Shown one piece after another: positions 34,475 to 44,589 of a stretch of 64,000 bases of DNA; position 1 is the first letter of the stretch; every line of letters starts with the position of its first letter. The notes under the pieces were generated by a model that did not search any database, was not told the origin of the DNA, and saw only the letters and a list, made by a program, of their open reading frames with translations. The DNA comes from Thermococcus sp. 21S9. GTDB taxonomy: Archaea > Methanobacteriota_B > Thermococci > Thermococcales > Thermococcaceae. Location: contig NZ_SNUS01000001.1 in the NCBI RefSeq assembly GCF_012027635.1, positions 496,001-560,000 of the forward strand. Reading direction: 5' to 3'. The position numbers were made by a program, and so were the translations under genes.

Positions 34475-34552
34475 CCCGCGGTAGCCTAGCCTGGGAGTGG
34501 CGGCGGACTGTAGATCCGCAGGTCCCCGGTTCAAATCCGGGCCGCGGGACCA
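34475..34552 (+). tRNA. tRNA-Tyr (GTA)
   Basis: Cloverleaf with acceptor CCCGCGG/CCGCGGG, giving the C1:G72 pair typical of archaeal tyrosine tRNA, discriminator A, anticodon GTA in loop CTGTAGA, and an encoded CCA (34550-34552). No intron is seen. Confidence 0.97.
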
Positions 34553-34693
34553 CCAGAATTCTAAGCGCTTCTTGAAGTCTTAACAACAAAAATCGCTGAA
34601 TGGCGTTTTAATTCGTCGTTCTCTGAGAAACATATAAAAGGGCGTTTAAAAACTGCCTAACGGTCCAAAAGTGGAAAGAAAAATCCCCTCGGT

Positions 34694-35119
34694 TCACTTC
34701 ATCCTCTCAAGGATTATCGCGGGGCAGACCTTGGTGACGCCCTCAATCCTGCCGATTTTGTTGGAGATTATGTCGGAGAGGTCCTCGCCGTCCTTGGCCC
34801 AGACCTCGGCCATTATCATGTGGTCACCGCTCGTGAGGTAGACGTGCCTCACGAAGTCGAACTCCTTGAGCTTGCTCGCGACCTCAAAAATCTTCTCCGG
34901 CTTGGTGTCTATCCCGGTTATGCTCACGAGGTTGTAGCCAAGCTTGGAGGGGTCAACCACTATCGTGTACTGCTTGATTACCCCTGCTTCTTCAAGTGCC
35001 TTGACTCGTTTCCTAACAGCGGTCTCGCTTATACCGAGCACCTTCGCTATCTCGGTGAAGGGCGTCCTTGCGTCCTTGGTGAGCATATCAAGTATAATCC
35101 TATCCCTCTCGTCCAGCAT
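34694..35119 (-). CDS. lrpA: Lrp/AsnC family regulator LrpA
   Basis: A 141-residue Lrp-type regulator: an N-terminal helix-turn-helix (residues about 15-50, [23 protein letters not shown]) and a C-terminal RAM/ligand domain. It closely resembles the P. furiosus LrpA I remember, which represses its own promoter. The start at 35119 follows GGTGGTGGATT; TATA-like CTTAATAAGG lies at about 35155. Confidence 0.87.
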   Translation of the reverse strand: MLDERDRIILDMLTKDARTPFTEIAKVLGISETAVRKRVKALEEAGVIKQYTIVVDPSKLGYNLVSITGIDTKPEKIFEVASKLKEFDFVRHVYLTSGDHMIMAEVWAKDGEDLSDIISNKIGRIEGVTKVCPAIILERMK

Positions 35120-35180
35120 AATCCACCACCTAAGTTCTAATTACGCACCCATCCCTTATTAAGGTATCGGTCTTTTTGGT

Positions 35181-36437
35181 TCAACTATCGAACTTCTTTA
35201 ATTCAACGACGGCCTCGACGTGGGGCGTGTGCGGGAACATGTCGAGACCGACGGCGCTTTCGACGCGGTATTTCTCCTCCAGCGCGGAAAGGTTTTCGGA
35301 TAGCGTTTTCGGGTTGCAGGATACGTAGATTAGCCTCTCAGGTTCGTCTTTTAAGATTTTCCGGATTAGCTTCGGATGGAGGCCCGCCCTCGGCGGGTCG
35401 ACTATCACGGTGTCGTAGTTTGAGAGGTCCTCCACGTCCCTATCGCTCCCCACCCTGAACTGGGCGTTTACCCCGTTCAGCTCGGCGTTTTTGTTGGCCA
35501 TCTCAACCGCGAAGGGGTTAACTTCAATTCCCTCAACGGCAAAGCCCCTTCTGGCGAGGTAAACGCCGAATGTGCCGACGCCCGAGTAGAGGTCAAGGAC
35601 TTTCTCACCGTCTGCAAGCTCCGCCACTTTCCGGACGAGGTTGACGGCCTGATAGCTGTTGGTCTGGAAGAAGCTGTTGGGATGTATGAGGTAAACCACG
35701 TCGTCGAGTTTTTCCCGCATGAATGGCTCGCCCCAGAAGCGCTCGACGTCGCCGTAGGAAACGTCGCTCTCGCTCCTGTTGACGCTCCAGTAGAGCGATG
35801 TGGCGAAGGGGAAGTAGTCAGGAAAGGACTCCGGGAGGGTTCCCTCCTTCGTCACGAGGTTCACCATGAGCTCGCCGGTAAATTTCCCCTCGCGAATGAC
35901 GACGTAGCGCAGAAAGCCCTCGTTCTTCCGTATGTCATAGAGCGAAAGCTTCTCGTCTTCGATGAACTCCCGCAGGGCTTTCAAAACTTTTCCGCTCGCC
36001 TCGCCGAAGACGGGGCACTCGTCTATATCAACCGCCTCCCACCACGTCCCGTATCGCCTGAACCCTATCCCAGTTGTCGAAATGACAACATCAATTCTGT
36101 TTCTATGGCTGTATATCTTTGGTGAGGGAATAACCTCGACGTCAAGACCGAGATACTTTGAGAGTTTTGATGCCTTAAAGCGGAGCTGTTCATCATAGGG
36201 CAGGTGCTGGAGCAGACAGCCACCGCATCTCCCGAAGTAGGGACATTTCGGTTTGATTCTGATTTCAGATGGCTCGACTAGCTCAAATTCAGTCGCTATG
36301 AGCTTTCTCTTTTTTCTCCTCCACTTCCTGACTTCCACGAGGTCCCCGGGTGCCGTGTGCGGGACGAGGATTTCCCGCTTTCCCGCCCGAAGAACGCCAA
36401 GCCCATCGTCGCTAAGCCTTTCGATAACTCCCCTCAT
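35181..36437 (-). CDS. RumA-family RNA m5U methyltransferase
   Basis: A 418-residue SAM-dependent methyltransferase. It has a TRAM domain (residues 1-55), a [4Fe-4S] cysteine set in CPYFGRCGGC (near residue 65) plus a fourth Cys in DECPVFG, the catalytic fold with DLYSGVGTFGVYLAR, DPPRAGLH and the catalytic-loop YVSCNPKTL. In Pyrococcus, one relative makes m5U54 in tRNA and another modifies 23S rRNA; which this is cannot be decided. The start at 36437 is supported by a TATA (TTTATAAG) at about 36458; the open frame runs further upstream. Confidence 0.85.
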   Translation of the reverse strand: MRGVIERLSDDGLGVLRAGKREILVPHTAPGDLVEVRKWRRKKRKLIATEFELVEPSEIRIKPKCPYFGRCGGCLLQHLPYDEQLRFKASKLSKYLGLDVEVIPSPKIYSHRNRIDVVISTTGIGFRRYGTWWEAVDIDECPVFGEASGKVLKALREFIEDEKLSLYDIRKNEGFLRYVVIREGKFTGELMVNLVTKEGTLPESFPDYFPFATSLYWSVNRSESDVSYGDVERFWGEPFMREKLDDVVYLIHPNSFFQTNSYQAVNLVRKVAELADGEKVLDLYSGVGTFGVYLARRGFAVEGIEVNPFAVEMANKNAELNGVNAQFRVGSDRDVEDLSNYDTVIVDPPRAGLHPKLIRKILKDEPERLIYVSCNPKTLSENLSALEEKYRVESAVGLDMFPHTPHVEAVVELKKFDS

Positions 36438-36557
36438 GGCCGGCGATGCTCGAGATTGCTTATAAACCTGCCCATTTATGGCCGTTTGTACGTTCGCCAA
36501 AACTGTCCACGGAAGGTTTATTTAGTTCGAGAGCGTACTATTATCGGTGCCGGGTTC

Positions 36558-36773
36558 ATGTTCGGGCGCCGTAAGGATATAGTCTATAAGGTTTTGGCAA
36601 CCAAGAAGAGGGCCGTTGCCCTGCAGAACCTCAGCGCGGAGCTTGAAACGCCCGCTCCGGCCCTGCTCAAGACCGTTCGGGAGCTGGAGTCCGAGGGCCT
36701 CGTTGAGGTCTTCTACGGCCGTGATAAGGCGGCCATCATGGTGAAAGCCAAGACGCTTGAGGACTATATTTGA
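36558..36773 (+). CDS. Small winged-helix protein
   Basis: A 71-residue protein with a helix-turn-helix pattern (residues about 15-45: RAVALQNLSAELETPAPALLKTVRELESEGLVEVFY) that matches a compact winged helix. The start ATG 36558 is chosen because upstream codons belong to the divergent methyltransferase region. It lies 45 bases before the MinD-like ATPase gene on the same strand. Confidence 0.7.
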   Translation: MFGRRKDIVYKVLATKKRAVALQNLSAELETPAPALLKTVRELESEGLVEVFYGRDKAAIMVKAKTLEDYI

Positions 36774-36818
36774 CCTTCAATCATTTTCTTTGAATCAACG
36801 GGACTGGAGAAATGCTTT

Positions 36819-37646
36819 ATGGTTGCGATAGTTGTTACTGGGCGAGGCGGGGCCGGGAAGACGACGATGACGGCGAACTTATCGACGTACTTCTCCGGCA
36901 TGGGGCTTCAAACCCTCGCGATAGACGGCGACCTTTACCTTCCGAAGCTCGCCTTTCACTTCGGGATATACAACCCGATAACGAACCTCCACACCCTTCT
37001 GAAGAATGAGGACTCAAAACTTGAGGAGTCCATATACCGGGATGTAAGAACGGGCGTTGACGTTCTCCCGGGGAGCTCAAAGCTCTACGACATCCTCGAC
37101 ATAGACCAGCGACGGCTCAGACAGATAGTCATGGACGTGCAGGCGAGGTATGACGTCACCCTCATTGACTCCCCGGTAGGAATTCCCTTCGACACAATCT
37201 CCACCTTTAGGCTGGCCCAGTATCAGCTAATCATAATCGAGGTGGAGAGGGGGCCAATCCACTCCTTTCACAGGATGGTGGAGAACGAGGTCGAGAAGCT
37301 CAAGGCCCTCGGCGAGGCCTACGGCCTAAAGGTCGGCGTGCTGATAAACAAGGTTCGCGAGGCCGAGCCCGTGATAGACGGCATAGTGAACTTCCTGGAG
37401 GGTAGCTTTGACGTCCCTGTGGTGGGTATAGTTGCACACGACCCGGCGGTTCCCGCGAGCCAGAACGAGGGAATCCCCGTTATAGCGTTTTCACCGCACG
37501 CAAGGGCGTCAAAGGATATAACGACCGCGGGGAAAGTCCTGAACGAGTGGGTCTTCGGAAGAAGGGAAAAGAAGGGCTTCTGGGAGAGGATAAAGGAGGC
37601 GTTCTTCTCAATCTTTCATGGAATTCCTTCTGGCAAAAAGTTCTGA
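36819..37646 (+). CDS. MinD/ParA-like ATPase
   Basis: A 275-residue deviant Walker A ATPase: GRGGAGKTT at residues 8-16, DGDLYLPK near residue 37, and [10 protein letters not shown] as the Walker B/switch II segment. The usual signature lysine of the deviant loop (KGGxGKT) is replaced by Arg (R9). The C-terminus ([14 protein letters not shown]) forms an amphipathic helix like the membrane-targeting sequence of MinD. It may position a partner at the membrane. The 3' end overlaps pyrE by 39 bases. Confidence 0.78.
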   Translation: MVAIVVTGRGGAGKTTMTANLSTYFSGMGLQTLAIDGDLYLPKLAFHFGIYNPITNLHTLLKNEDSKLEESIYRDVRTGVDVLPGSSKLYDILDIDQRRLRQIVMDVQARYDVTLIDSPVGIPFDTISTFRLAQYQLIIIEVERGPIHSFHRMVENEVEKLKALGEAYGLKVGVLINKVREAEPVIDGIVNFLEGSFDVPVVGIVAHDPAVPASQNEGIPVIAFSPHARASKDITTAGKVLNEWVFGRREKKGFWERIKEAFFSIFHGIPSGKKF

Positions 37647-38156
37647 GACGTTAACGAGGGGCTCAAAAAGGTAACCGCTGAGGTTTTCCTTAGCACCTTC
37701 CTCCCTGTCCACGACAACGAGGATAGCCGATACTTTCGCCCCCTGGCTCTCAAGAACCTTCGCCGAGCGGAGGACGCTTCCTCCCGTCGTTGTCACGTCC
37801 TCGACGAGGAGAACTCTCTCTCCAGGCTTCACCTCACCCTCAATCTGACTGCCCGTGCCGTGTCCCTTCGGCTTTTTCCTGACTATCACGAGGGGTTTTC
37901 CAGTTTCGAGCGAGAGGGCAGTTGCTATTGGAACCGCGCCGAGCTCCGGACCGGCAACGCGGTCGAATTCAACTCCAAGTTCCTCGGCTTTCTCCTTCAT
38001 GAGTTCGGCGATGAGTTTCAGAGCTTGGGGATTCGTGATGAGCTTCTTGACGTTGATGTAGTAGTCGCTCTCCTTTCCGGAGGTCAGAACGAAGCGACCG
38101 AAGAGAATCGCCCCCTCCCTGAAGAAGGCCTCGATGAGCTCGTCTTTCTTTCCCAT
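37608..38156 (-). CDS. pyrE: Orotate phosphoribosyltransferase
   Basis: A 182-residue enzyme that joins orotate to PRPP, giving OMP in pyrimidine synthesis. Landmarks are [19 protein letters not shown] (near residue 19), KKPKGHGTG (catalytic loop) and the PRPP-binding [13 protein letters not shown] (near residue 115). The start ATG 38156 is preceded by GGTGG. Convergent with the MinD-like gene and overlapping it. Confidence 0.92.
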   Translation of the reverse strand: MGKKDELIEAFFREGAILFGRFVLTSGKESDYYINVKKLITNPQALKLIAELMKEKAEELGVEFDRVAGPELGAVPIATALSLETGKPLVIVRKKPKGHGTGSQIEGEVKPGERVLLVEDVTTTGGSVLRSAKVLESQGAKVSAILVVVDREEGAKENLSGYLFEPLVNVSELFARRNSMKD

Positions 38157-38279
38157 TGAAACCACCGGTGGGTTTTGGCAGAGTCTCTTAAAAATGTGAT
38201 GGAATTAAAGGCCAAATTGACACGAAACAATCAACCGAAAACCTTAAGTTACCACTATCAAAAGTTAGCCGGTGGTCGA

Positions 38280-39065
38280 ATGATTGGTGAACTGCTCGTT
38301 GTCGGCTACGTACTCATCGCGCTCGCGGTTGGGGTTAGCGTGTTTCTCAAAACACTGTCCTGGCTCTCGGAGACGGACAGGGCAATATTCCCCTTACCAC
38401 TCCGCTCGGTCGTGGGATGGGGAATTCTGGCGTTCTTGGTTGCCCTCACCCTTGAGGGCCTCGCATTATACCCGTTTTGGGGTACTCCCACGGCCCTCCT
38501 AATCCTCGCCCTCGTGGTGGGTCCCATCGAGGAAGGGGCAAAGCTAATTCCATTCATCGCCAAAAAGGACGAGAGCGTACTGACCAGGTGGCACCTCACC
38601 ATAAAGACGGCCCTGGCCTTCGGCTTCATAGAGGCGGTCATGTACTTCATACTCCTCGTCTCGATGGGGAACCTAATCGGCGCCCTCTTCAGGACGATAG
38701 TCATCATGTTCCACGTTGCCTGGACAGCGATAGCACTGGAAGAGGCTCTCAGGGGGTCCCTCGCGAGGGGCTACCTCAAGGCGTCCATCATCCACAGCCT
38801 CTATGATGCACCCCTCCTGCTGTTGTACACCAGCGGAGCCCTTGCGGGCGTCGTTGCCCTCGTAAGCGTTGTTGTTCTCGTGTACCTCCACAACTCCGTT
38901 GATGGTGCCTTCGAATTCGCGGTGAGCTACGCGAGGAAAGCCGTTGCTCGGAGGTCTGACGTTGATAACGCCGAGGAGTACTCGGAAGAAACGCCGATGG
39001 AAAACGGTGAGAGGGCGGAAAATAAAGAAGAGGAGGACTCTTGGGAACTCACCTCTTCGCCTTGA
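38280..39065 (+). CDS. PrsW-family intramembrane protease
   Basis: A 261-residue membrane protein with about seven helices. Residues expected for a glutamic/CAAX-type intramembrane protease are visible: E84-E85-x2-K88 in [10 protein letters not shown]118 in [10 protein letters not shown]145 in MFHVAW and H172-x3-D176 in IHSLYDA. The acidic cytoplasmic tail (residues about 225-261) is unusual and might bind a partner. PrsW cleaves anti-sigma factors in bacteria; archaea have none, so the substrate is unknown. GGTGGTCGA precedes the start. Confidence 0.75.
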   Translation: MIGELLVVGYVLIALAVGVSVFLKTLSWLSETDRAIFPLPLRSVVGWGILAFLVALTLEGLALYPFWGTPTALLILALVVGPIEEGAKLIPFIAKKDESVLTRWHLTIKTALAFGFIEAVMYFILLVSMGNLIGALFRTIVIMFHVAWTAIALEEALRGSLARGYLKASIIHSLYDAPLLLLYTSGALAGVVALVSVVVLVYLHNSVDGAFEFAVSYARKAVARRSDVDNAEEYSEETPMENGERAENKEEEDSWELTSSP

Positions 39066-40728
39066 ACCTCTCCTGGAGCTCGTAGAGCTGGGCAACCCTC
39101 TCTATGGTATCGGCCTCCTCCGGGCTTTTATCTTCCCTCAAAGCAACGTAGCGTGGGAAGCGAAGCGCGAAACCGCTCTTGTACTTGGGGCTCTTCTGTA
39201 TCTCCTGATACGTTACTTCGATGACGACCTTGGGCTCAATCTCGACGAACTTGCCCTCTTCACGGACAATCAGGGGCTTGAGCATCTTGGTGAACTCGAC
39301 CAAATCTTCATCGGTGAAACCGCTTCCAACCTTGCCCACAGGGACGAACTCACCGCTCTCGGGGTCGTACGCCCCCACGAGGAACGAGCCGAGCAGGTGC
39401 GCGCGCCTTCCCTCGCCCCACTCCGCTCCGATAATGACGAGGTCGAGGTTCTCCATCGTGGGCTTAATCTTCAGCCACTTCTTACCACGGTTTCCTGGCT
39501 CGTAGACTGAATCTAGCCTCTTCGCCATCAGACCTTCGTGACCGAGCTCGAGGGCCCTCTTGTAGAACTCCTCGGCCTCGTCGACCTTCTTCGTAACGAG
39601 CTGTTCGGCGAGCTTTATCTTATCGCCCTCCTCGACGTTCTCCTCGAGCTTCCTCCTCCTCTCGGCGAACTTCGTGTCGATGAGGCTCTCCCCATCAACG
39701 TAGAGGATGTCGAAGAGGTTGAGCTCGAGCGGAATCTTCTCAATCATCTCCTCGATGTTGTACTTCCGCCTAAAGCGTCTCAGGACGTACTGGAATGGCC
39801 TCGGTCTACCGTTCTCTCCGACCGCAACAAGCTCGCCCTCGACTATGACCTTAGAAGGCTTCAGCGAGGCCTTTACAGCTTCAACTATCTCGGGAATCGA
39901 GCGTGTGACGTTCTCAAGCCTCCTCGAGTAGATTATCACCTTATCCCCGTCGCGATGGATCTGAACTCTCGCCCCGTCGTACTTAATCTCGAAGGCCGCT
40001 TCACCGCCCATCTCTATCAGGGCTTCCTTGACGCTGGTGGCGTTTTGGGCGAGCATCGGCCTTATCGGCTTCCCAATCTGTATGCTGACCTTTGAGAGCC
40101 CCTCGTTCCCCTCGAGCTTCGCTATTTTAGTCACGTAGCCGAAGTCGCTCGTGAGCATGTAGGCCCTCTCGACGAGCTCTGGCTTCACCTTGAAAGCTTC
40201 TGCTATGGCATCGCGCAGGATTCCCTCGGCGACGCCGGTTCTCATCGTCCCGAGGACGGTTCTTGCCAGGTACTTCCCCTCCTCGGGCGTCGCGTCCATG
40301 AAGAGGTTGGCCAGGTACTTCATCTTCCTGTCCTGGCTTCCCTCTCCGCTCGCCTCGGCGACCTTGACAAAGGTGCTGTAGACGCGCTTTATCGTGAGGG
40401 GCTGGCTGAAGAAGCTCTTCTGCTTCCTCTTCTTGAGGGCCAAGGCCACGCTCTCGCCTAAATCTCCGGTGTCCTTAATCGAGTTCTCGATTTCCTTCTC
40501 GGGGACGCCGGTTGCCATCGAAACGGCCCTTATGAGAAGTTTTTCCCCGACGCCAAGCTCGCGTTCGTCCCAATCGGGGAAGACCTTGCCGAGAATCAGG
40601 TAGGGAACTATCTCGAGCAAATCATCGGGCGTTTTCTTGAGGAAGTCCGCGACGAATTTGGTCTTGAGCGTTTTGAGCGTGGTCTTCTCCAGCCTCCGGT
40701 AGAGTTCGGCCAGCTCGGAGTACCTCAT
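39049..40728 (-). CDS. lig: ATP-dependent DNA ligase
   Basis: A 559-residue archaeal replicative ligase: N-terminal DNA-binding domain (1-210), adenylation domain with the AMP-accepting K249 in EIKYDG, and OB-fold domain from about 420. The numbering K249 matches the P. furiosus enzyme. Seals Okazaki fragment nicks. The start ATG 40728 is preceded by GGGTG; the open frame begins 27 bases further upstream. Cotranscription with pantoate kinase is likely (48-base gap). Confidence 0.95.
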   Translation of the reverse strand: MRYSELAELYRRLEKTTLKTLKTKFVADFLKKTPDDLLEIVPYLILGKVFPDWDERELGVGEKLLIRAVSMATGVPEKEIENSIKDTGDLGESVALALKKRKQKSFFSQPLTIKRVYSTFVKVAEASGEGSQDRKMKYLANLFMDATPEEGKYLARTVLGTMRTGVAEGILRDAIAEAFKVKPELVERAYMLTSDFGYVTKIAKLEGNEGLSKVSIQIGKPIRPMLAQNATSVKEALIEMGGEAAFEIKYDGARVQIHRDGDKVIIYSRRLENVTRSIPEIVEAVKASLKPSKVIVEGELVAVGENGRPRPFQYVLRRFRRKYNIEEMIEKIPLELNLFDILYVDGESLIDTKFAERRRKLEENVEEGDKIKLAEQLVTKKVDEAEEFYKRALELGHEGLMAKRLDSVYEPGNRGKKWLKIKPTMENLDLVIIGAEWGEGRRAHLLGSFLVGAYDPESGEFVPVGKVGSGFTDEDLVEFTKMLKPLIVREEGKFVEIEPKVVIEVTYQEIQKSPKYKSGFALRFPRYVALREDKSPEEADTIERVAQLYELQERFKAKR

Positions 40729-40776
40729 GTCACCCACTCTCACCACCGAAACCAATACGGCGAGGGGGATAAAAGG

Positions 40777-41679
40777 TTAGCCCACCCACCTCCCGACCTT
40801 CGGCTTCCCCTCGTGGATTTCGGCAACGTCGTACGGAACATCAAGGTCAGCCAGAAGGGCCTTCGCGTTTTCAAGCTCCTTCTCCTGAACGAGCGCAAAG
40901 AGGCCCTTCCCGAGCATTATCATTGAGCTCGGGTTCTTCAGGACCCTGTCGAGCTCCCCCGCCAGTTCAAGGAGCTCGCCGGTGAGCAGACCCGTCCTCT
41001 CGGCGAAAGCCCTCGCCAAGACCATGAGCCTCTCGGGCGTTGGCTCCTTCAGGAGTTCCTCCAGAGCCTTCCTTCCCTCGATTTCTATCGCCCTCACCAT
41101 GTCGCCGTCGAGAACCTCTTTAGTCGAGAGCTTCCCGAGGGGAACTACAAGAACGCGGTAGTCCTCGAAGAAGAGGTTGTCAACGACGCCGATTCCCGGC
41201 CCGCCGGCTCTAAGGCGGACTTCAATTCCCCCGGCGAGCTGGGCAATGACGTCGCCGAGACCTCCCCTGTGGGTCACCTCGGCTTCATGCGCTATCTGAG
41301 ATGCCTTAAGCCACGTTCCCCCGAAGGCGTAGCTCAGCGCTAAAGCCGTGCCGAGGGCACCGCCGGCGCTGTTGCCGAAGCCGTGGCCGTTGGGGAAGTC
41401 GAAGTACTGCCATATCTCGACCTCGCCGAGGAAATCGGAAGGAACGAGCCTTTCGGCGACGGAGTAGCTGATTACCGCATCTTCCCTCTTCACGGGCTCG
41501 CCGTTAAAGGCGATGTGGATATGTCTCTCCAGCGTTCCGGTCTCTATGCTCGCGAGGACGTTTGTTCCCTTGTCAAGGTTGATTCCAGCGCCGAGGGAGC
41601 CAGCCTTGAGCGGGTCCTCGTGAAAGACGGGGACGAAGAAAGCCGTTATGTGGGCGGGAACGAATGCCCTGATGAGCAT
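40777..41679 (-). CDS. Pantoate kinase
   Basis: A 300-residue GHMP-fold kinase that phosphorylates pantoate in the archaeal coenzyme A pathway. Landmarks: RAFVPAHITAFF at the N-terminus, the ATP loop GFGNSAGGALGTALAL (near residue 100) and the C-terminal GHMP segment. In T. kodakarensis the orthologue is adjacent to DNA ligase, as here. The start at 41679 follows GGAGGTG; a GTG just before it is less likely. Confidence 0.88.
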   Translation of the reverse strand: MLIRAFVPAHITAFFVPVFHEDPLKAGSLGAGINLDKGTNVLASIETGTLERHIHIAFNGEPVKREDAVISYSVAERLVPSDFLGEVEIWQYFDFPNGHGFGNSAGGALGTALALSYAFGGTWLKASQIAHEAEVTHRGGLGDVIAQLAGGIEVRLRAGGPGIGVVDNLFFEDYRVLVVPLGKLSTKEVLDGDMVRAIEIEGRKALEELLKEPTPERLMVLARAFAERTGLLTGELLELAGELDRVLKNPSSMIMLGKGLFALVQEKELENAKALLADLDVPYDVAEIHEGKPKVGRWVG

Positions 41680-41747
41680 CACGACACCTCCAGAAGGAGT
41701 TGAGCCGGGCTTTTAAAAGGGTTTAGAAGGGGCAAAGAAAGAAAGAG

Positions 41748-43355
41748 TCACTCTTCGACCACGTATATTGGGACTTTGCCGTGCGGAACGCCGTACTTCT
41801 TGCCGTACCACTCGCTGAGGACGTACCAGGCTATTATGAGCAGTACGAAGCCTATGCCAAGCAGGATGAGGGCGTTCCTGAGGCCAAGGCCGAAGAGCAC
41901 GTAGAGCACGAGGCCGACGCTGGAAGCGGTTACGGCGTAGGGTATCTGGGTCGTAACGTGGTCTATGTGGTCGGAACCGCTGAACATCGAACTCATGATT
42001 GTTGTATCGCTTATCGGGGAGCAGTGGTCGCCGAAGATACCACCGGCAAAGACGGCACCGATGCTGGCGAAGACCTCCGGACCGACGTTTCCGGTGACTC
42101 CATAGGCGAGGGGTATCGCTATCGGGAGCATTATGCTGAAGGTTCCCCAGCTGGTTCCCGTTGTGAAGGAAATGAACATCGAGATGAGGAACACTATCAG
42201 CGGAACCCAGCCTCCGCTGACTCCGGCGCTCTTGGCCAGGTCAACGATGTACGGCGCGGTTCCGACGGCGTCGGTGGCGCTCTTGATACTCCAGGCGAGG
42301 AGCAGTATCGTGTTGGCTATGACCATCTGCTTCATACCGCGGATTATGGCGTCCTCAGCTTCTTCAATCGTCATCTGCCTAGTCGCGAGGACGAGGGCGA
42401 ACGCGACGACGACCATTGAGAAACTGCCCCAGAGCAGTGCGAGGGCTGAATCGGAGTTTCCAAGGACGTTCATGAGCCCGCCTTCGGTGTAGGCCTCGCT
42501 TCCTCCTCCGGTGTACCACATTCCGTACAGGGTAACGAATATCAGCGTGAGTATCGGCCATATGAAAATGTGTACGCTTCCGCCCTCCTTGGGCTGTCCA
42601 AGGTCAACCTCGGTTGTCATCAACGGCTTTGCACCGTCGCGGAGAACCTTCCCGGTGGTCCTGGCGCGCATTTCGGCCTTGAGCATGGCACCGTAGTGCC
42701 TGTGGAAGAAGGCCACGAGGAACACGAGGATTATCGCCAGAATCGAGTAGAACCTGAAGGGAACGCTGTGCATCCATGCGCCGTAAGCTCCTCCGACCGA
42801 GGTCAAATCAACGTTGAGCTTGTTGAAAGAGTCCCCTATGAGGCCGACCTCGTAACCAATCCACGTTGAGACGACCGCTATTCCCGCGACCGGCGCGGCT
42901 GTTGAGTCGTCTATGTACGCCAGCATCTCCCTGGAAACGCGCGTCCTGTCGGTTATGGGCCTCATGGTGTTTCCGACGATGATGGTGTTGGTGTAGTCGT
43001 CGAAGAATATCAGCACGCCAAGGAGCCAGCCCATGACCGAAGCTCCCCTGCTCGTCCTTACCTTACTCGCCAGGGCGCGTCCAACGGCAAAAGCACCGCC
43101 GGACTTGTATATCAGCCCAACGCCCGCACCAATCAGGAAGTCGAATAGCAGTATCTTAACGTTCCAATCGTCGGTGGCGTTTCCAACAATCCAGTCCAGG
43201 GTCTGAGTTGTTCCCGCTATTGGGTTCCATCCCGAGGCCATGACTCCTCCAATCCATACACCTGCGAACAGTGCGAGAATAACCCTCTTCGTCCATATTG
43301 CCAGAACAATCGCAACCAGCGGTGGAAGCAGGGACAACACTCCAAAGTCCGTCAC
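41748..43355 (-). CDS. nhaC: NhaC-family Na+/H+ antiporter
   Basis: A 535-residue membrane protein with about 11-12 helices. It has FFDDYTNTIIVGNTMRP and SGGWVPLIVFLISMFISFTTGTSWGTFSIMLPIAIPLA, both typical of the NhaC (Ion Transporter) group, and GDHCSPISDTTI near residue 435, also found in NhaC relatives. Exchanges Na+ for H+ at the membrane. TATA box at 43396 on the minus strand. Confidence 0.88.
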   Translation of the reverse strand: MTDFGVLSLLPPLVAIVLAIWTKRVILALFAGVWIGGVMASGWNPIAGTTQTLDWIVGNATDDWNVKILLFDFLIGAGVGLIYKSGGAFAVGRALASKVRTSRGASVMGWLLGVLIFFDDYTNTIIVGNTMRPITDRTRVSREMLAYIDDSTAAPVAGIAVVSTWIGYEVGLIGDSFNKLNVDLTSVGGAYGAWMHSVPFRFYSILAIILVFLVAFFHRHYGAMLKAEMRARTTGKVLRDGAKPLMTTEVDLGQPKEGGSVHIFIWPILTLIFVTLYGMWYTGGGSEAYTEGGLMNVLGNSDSALALLWGSFSMVVVAFALVLATRQMTIEEAEDAIIRGMKQMVIANTILLLAWSIKSATDAVGTAPYIVDLAKSAGVSGGWVPLIVFLISMFISFTTGTSWGTFSIMLPIAIPLAYGVTGNVGPEVFASIGAVFAGGIFGDHCSPISDTTIMSSMFSGSDHIDHVTTQIPYAVTASSVGLVLYVLFGLGLRNALILLGIGFVLLIIAWYVLSEWYGKKYGVPHGKVPIYVVEE

Positions 43356-43395
43356 GATTTTTCACCTCCGGAAATTCAACCCCGAAGTTTCTTCG

Positions 43396-43405
43396 ATATA
43401 TATAA
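43396..43405 (-). promoter_or_regulatory. TATA box of nhaC
   Basis: ATATATATAA lies about 41-50 bases before the nhaC start codon and is the strongest TATA-like element in the upstream gap. GGAGGTGAAAAATC precedes the start codon. Confidence 0.5.
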
Positions 43406-43600
43406 GTCTTTCTCGAACTTTTTTGTCAATTGTTGGAATTCCACCGAAGTACCCTCAAAAATCCGCGAACGTTGGTAGCCAGTCCAAAGCTCTAACGTGC
43501 ATGTAGGGATACCTAAGTATATTATAGAGCATTGAACCAATAAAAACCTTTCCCAAAAGTGTTCCAGCACGGGACGTGCAATATGGATAAAACCAAAAAT

Positions 43601-43628
43601 CGTAACATTTGCAACCGTAAAATTTGCA
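43601..43628. repeat. 15-base tandem repeat CGTAAxATTTGCA
   Basis: CGTAACATTTGCA (43601-43613) is followed by CGTAAAATTTGCA (43616-43628): two copies at a 15-base period with one mismatch. It sits in the 290-base gap between the uracil-DNA glycosylase gene and nhaC, which otherwise holds only the nhaC promoter. May be a binding site or chance. Confidence 0.45.
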
Positions 43629-43645
43629 GAAACGTGAAGGGGACC

Positions 43646-44233
43646 TCAGACAATTTCCTCGAGTATTTTCGCCAGTTTGACGAAGTCCTTCTCAAGCTCC
43701 TCCCGGATTGGAGGCCGGTACAGTGCCGCGGCCGGATGATACATGGGCATTATGATTATCTTCCCGAAGATGGTCCTCGCTTCGAAGGTTTTTCCGTGAA
43801 TTTTGCTTATCGGCTCGGGTTTGAACCCGAACTTCTCCAGTATGTAGCGCATCGAGTGCCTGCCGAGGGGGACTATGACCTTCGGCATTATTATGTCAAT
43901 CTGCCTGTCGAGGTAAGGGGCACAGGCTTTAATCTCCTCCTCCGTCGGGTCGCGGTTTTCCGGTGGGCGACATTTGACAATGTTGGTGATGTAAACCTCG
44001 TCCCTGCTCAGGCCTATCCCTGCGAGGAGTTCGTCAAGGACCTTTCCTGCCCTGCCCACGAAAGGTAGCCCTTTCTGGTCTTCCCAGTAGCCCGGCGCCT
44101 CACCGACGAACATAACTTTGGCGTCGTAGCTTCCAGAGCCGGGAACGGCGTTCGTCCTGAGCTGGCCAAGGGGGCACTTCTGACAGTTCCTGATTTTCTC
44201 TTCGAGCTTTCTCATGAGCTCTTCCTTTCCCAT
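43646..44233 (-). CDS. Type-4 uracil-DNA glycosylase
   Basis: A 195-residue archaeal family 4 UDG that excises uracil from DNA. [4Fe-4S] cysteines are C17 and C20 in NCQKCPLG plus two more (VKCRPPENRD and KACAPYL). The motif GEAPGYWEDQKGLPFVGRAG near residue 45 is the activation loop, and MPMYHPAAAL near the C-terminus is the intercalation loop. GTGATG precedes ATG 44233. Overlaps its upstream neighbour. Confidence 0.93.
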   Translation of the reverse strand: MGKEELMRKLEEKIRNCQKCPLGQLRTNAVPGSGSYDAKVMFVGEAPGYWEDQKGLPFVGRAGKVLDELLAGIGLSRDEVYITNIVKCRPPENRDPTEEEIKACAPYLDRQIDIIMPKVIVPLGRHSMRYILEKFGFKPEPISKIHGKTFEARTIFGKIIIMPMYHPAAALYRPPIREELEKDFVKLAKILEEIV

Positions 44234-44238
44234 AGGCA

Positions 44239-44589
44239 TCACGTCAGCGTTTTCTGACTGAGGAATGCCTTCAGGAACTCGCTCCAGGCCGTGTAAAAGC
44301 CTCTCTCATAGTCGTCACGGAAGTCCTGGTTTGCAAGCTTCGAGTAGTTCTCAAGCAACTCCTCGGCCCTCTCCCTGTCGTTGGCCGATATCAGCTGAAC
44401 AACGAGCGAATCTGCGTCGTTGTCCTTGAGGGCGTTCATTATCCCCTCAACGGCCTTTGAATAGCCCCTGCCCCACTCATCGTTGCCCGCTATCTTCATT
44501 AACTTCTCCATGTGACCCTTGGCCCTGCTGAAGTCCCTTCTGAGGAGGGCCCTCACGAACATTTCCATCCTCATCTCTCGAGCCGGCAT
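44239..44589 (-). CDS. Conserved helical protein upstream of UDG
   Basis: A 116-residue, all-helical, mixed-charge protein that I do not recognise. It overlaps the UDG gene region at its 3' end (its stop is 3 bases before the UDG start), so the two are transcribed together; a repair-linked role is possible but unproven. The start at 44589 is preceded by GGGGTGGTAG. Confidence 0.65.
   Translation of the reverse strand: MPAREMRMEMFVRALLRRDFSRAKGHMEKLMKIAGNDEWGRGYSKAVEGIMNALKDNDADSLVVQLISANDRERAEELLENYSKLANQDFRDDYERGFYTAWSEFLKAFLSQKTLT

Noticed and set aside
34395-34589. N-terminal extension of the zinc-ribbon gene across tRNA-Tyr
   Set aside because: It would translate the tRNA gene and the TATA box; the internal ATG at 34394 with a strong ribosome binding site is the start.
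39049-40728. Plus-strand open frames across the DNA ligase gene
   Set aside because: All are shadows of the ligase coding sequence, which has intact catalytic motifs.
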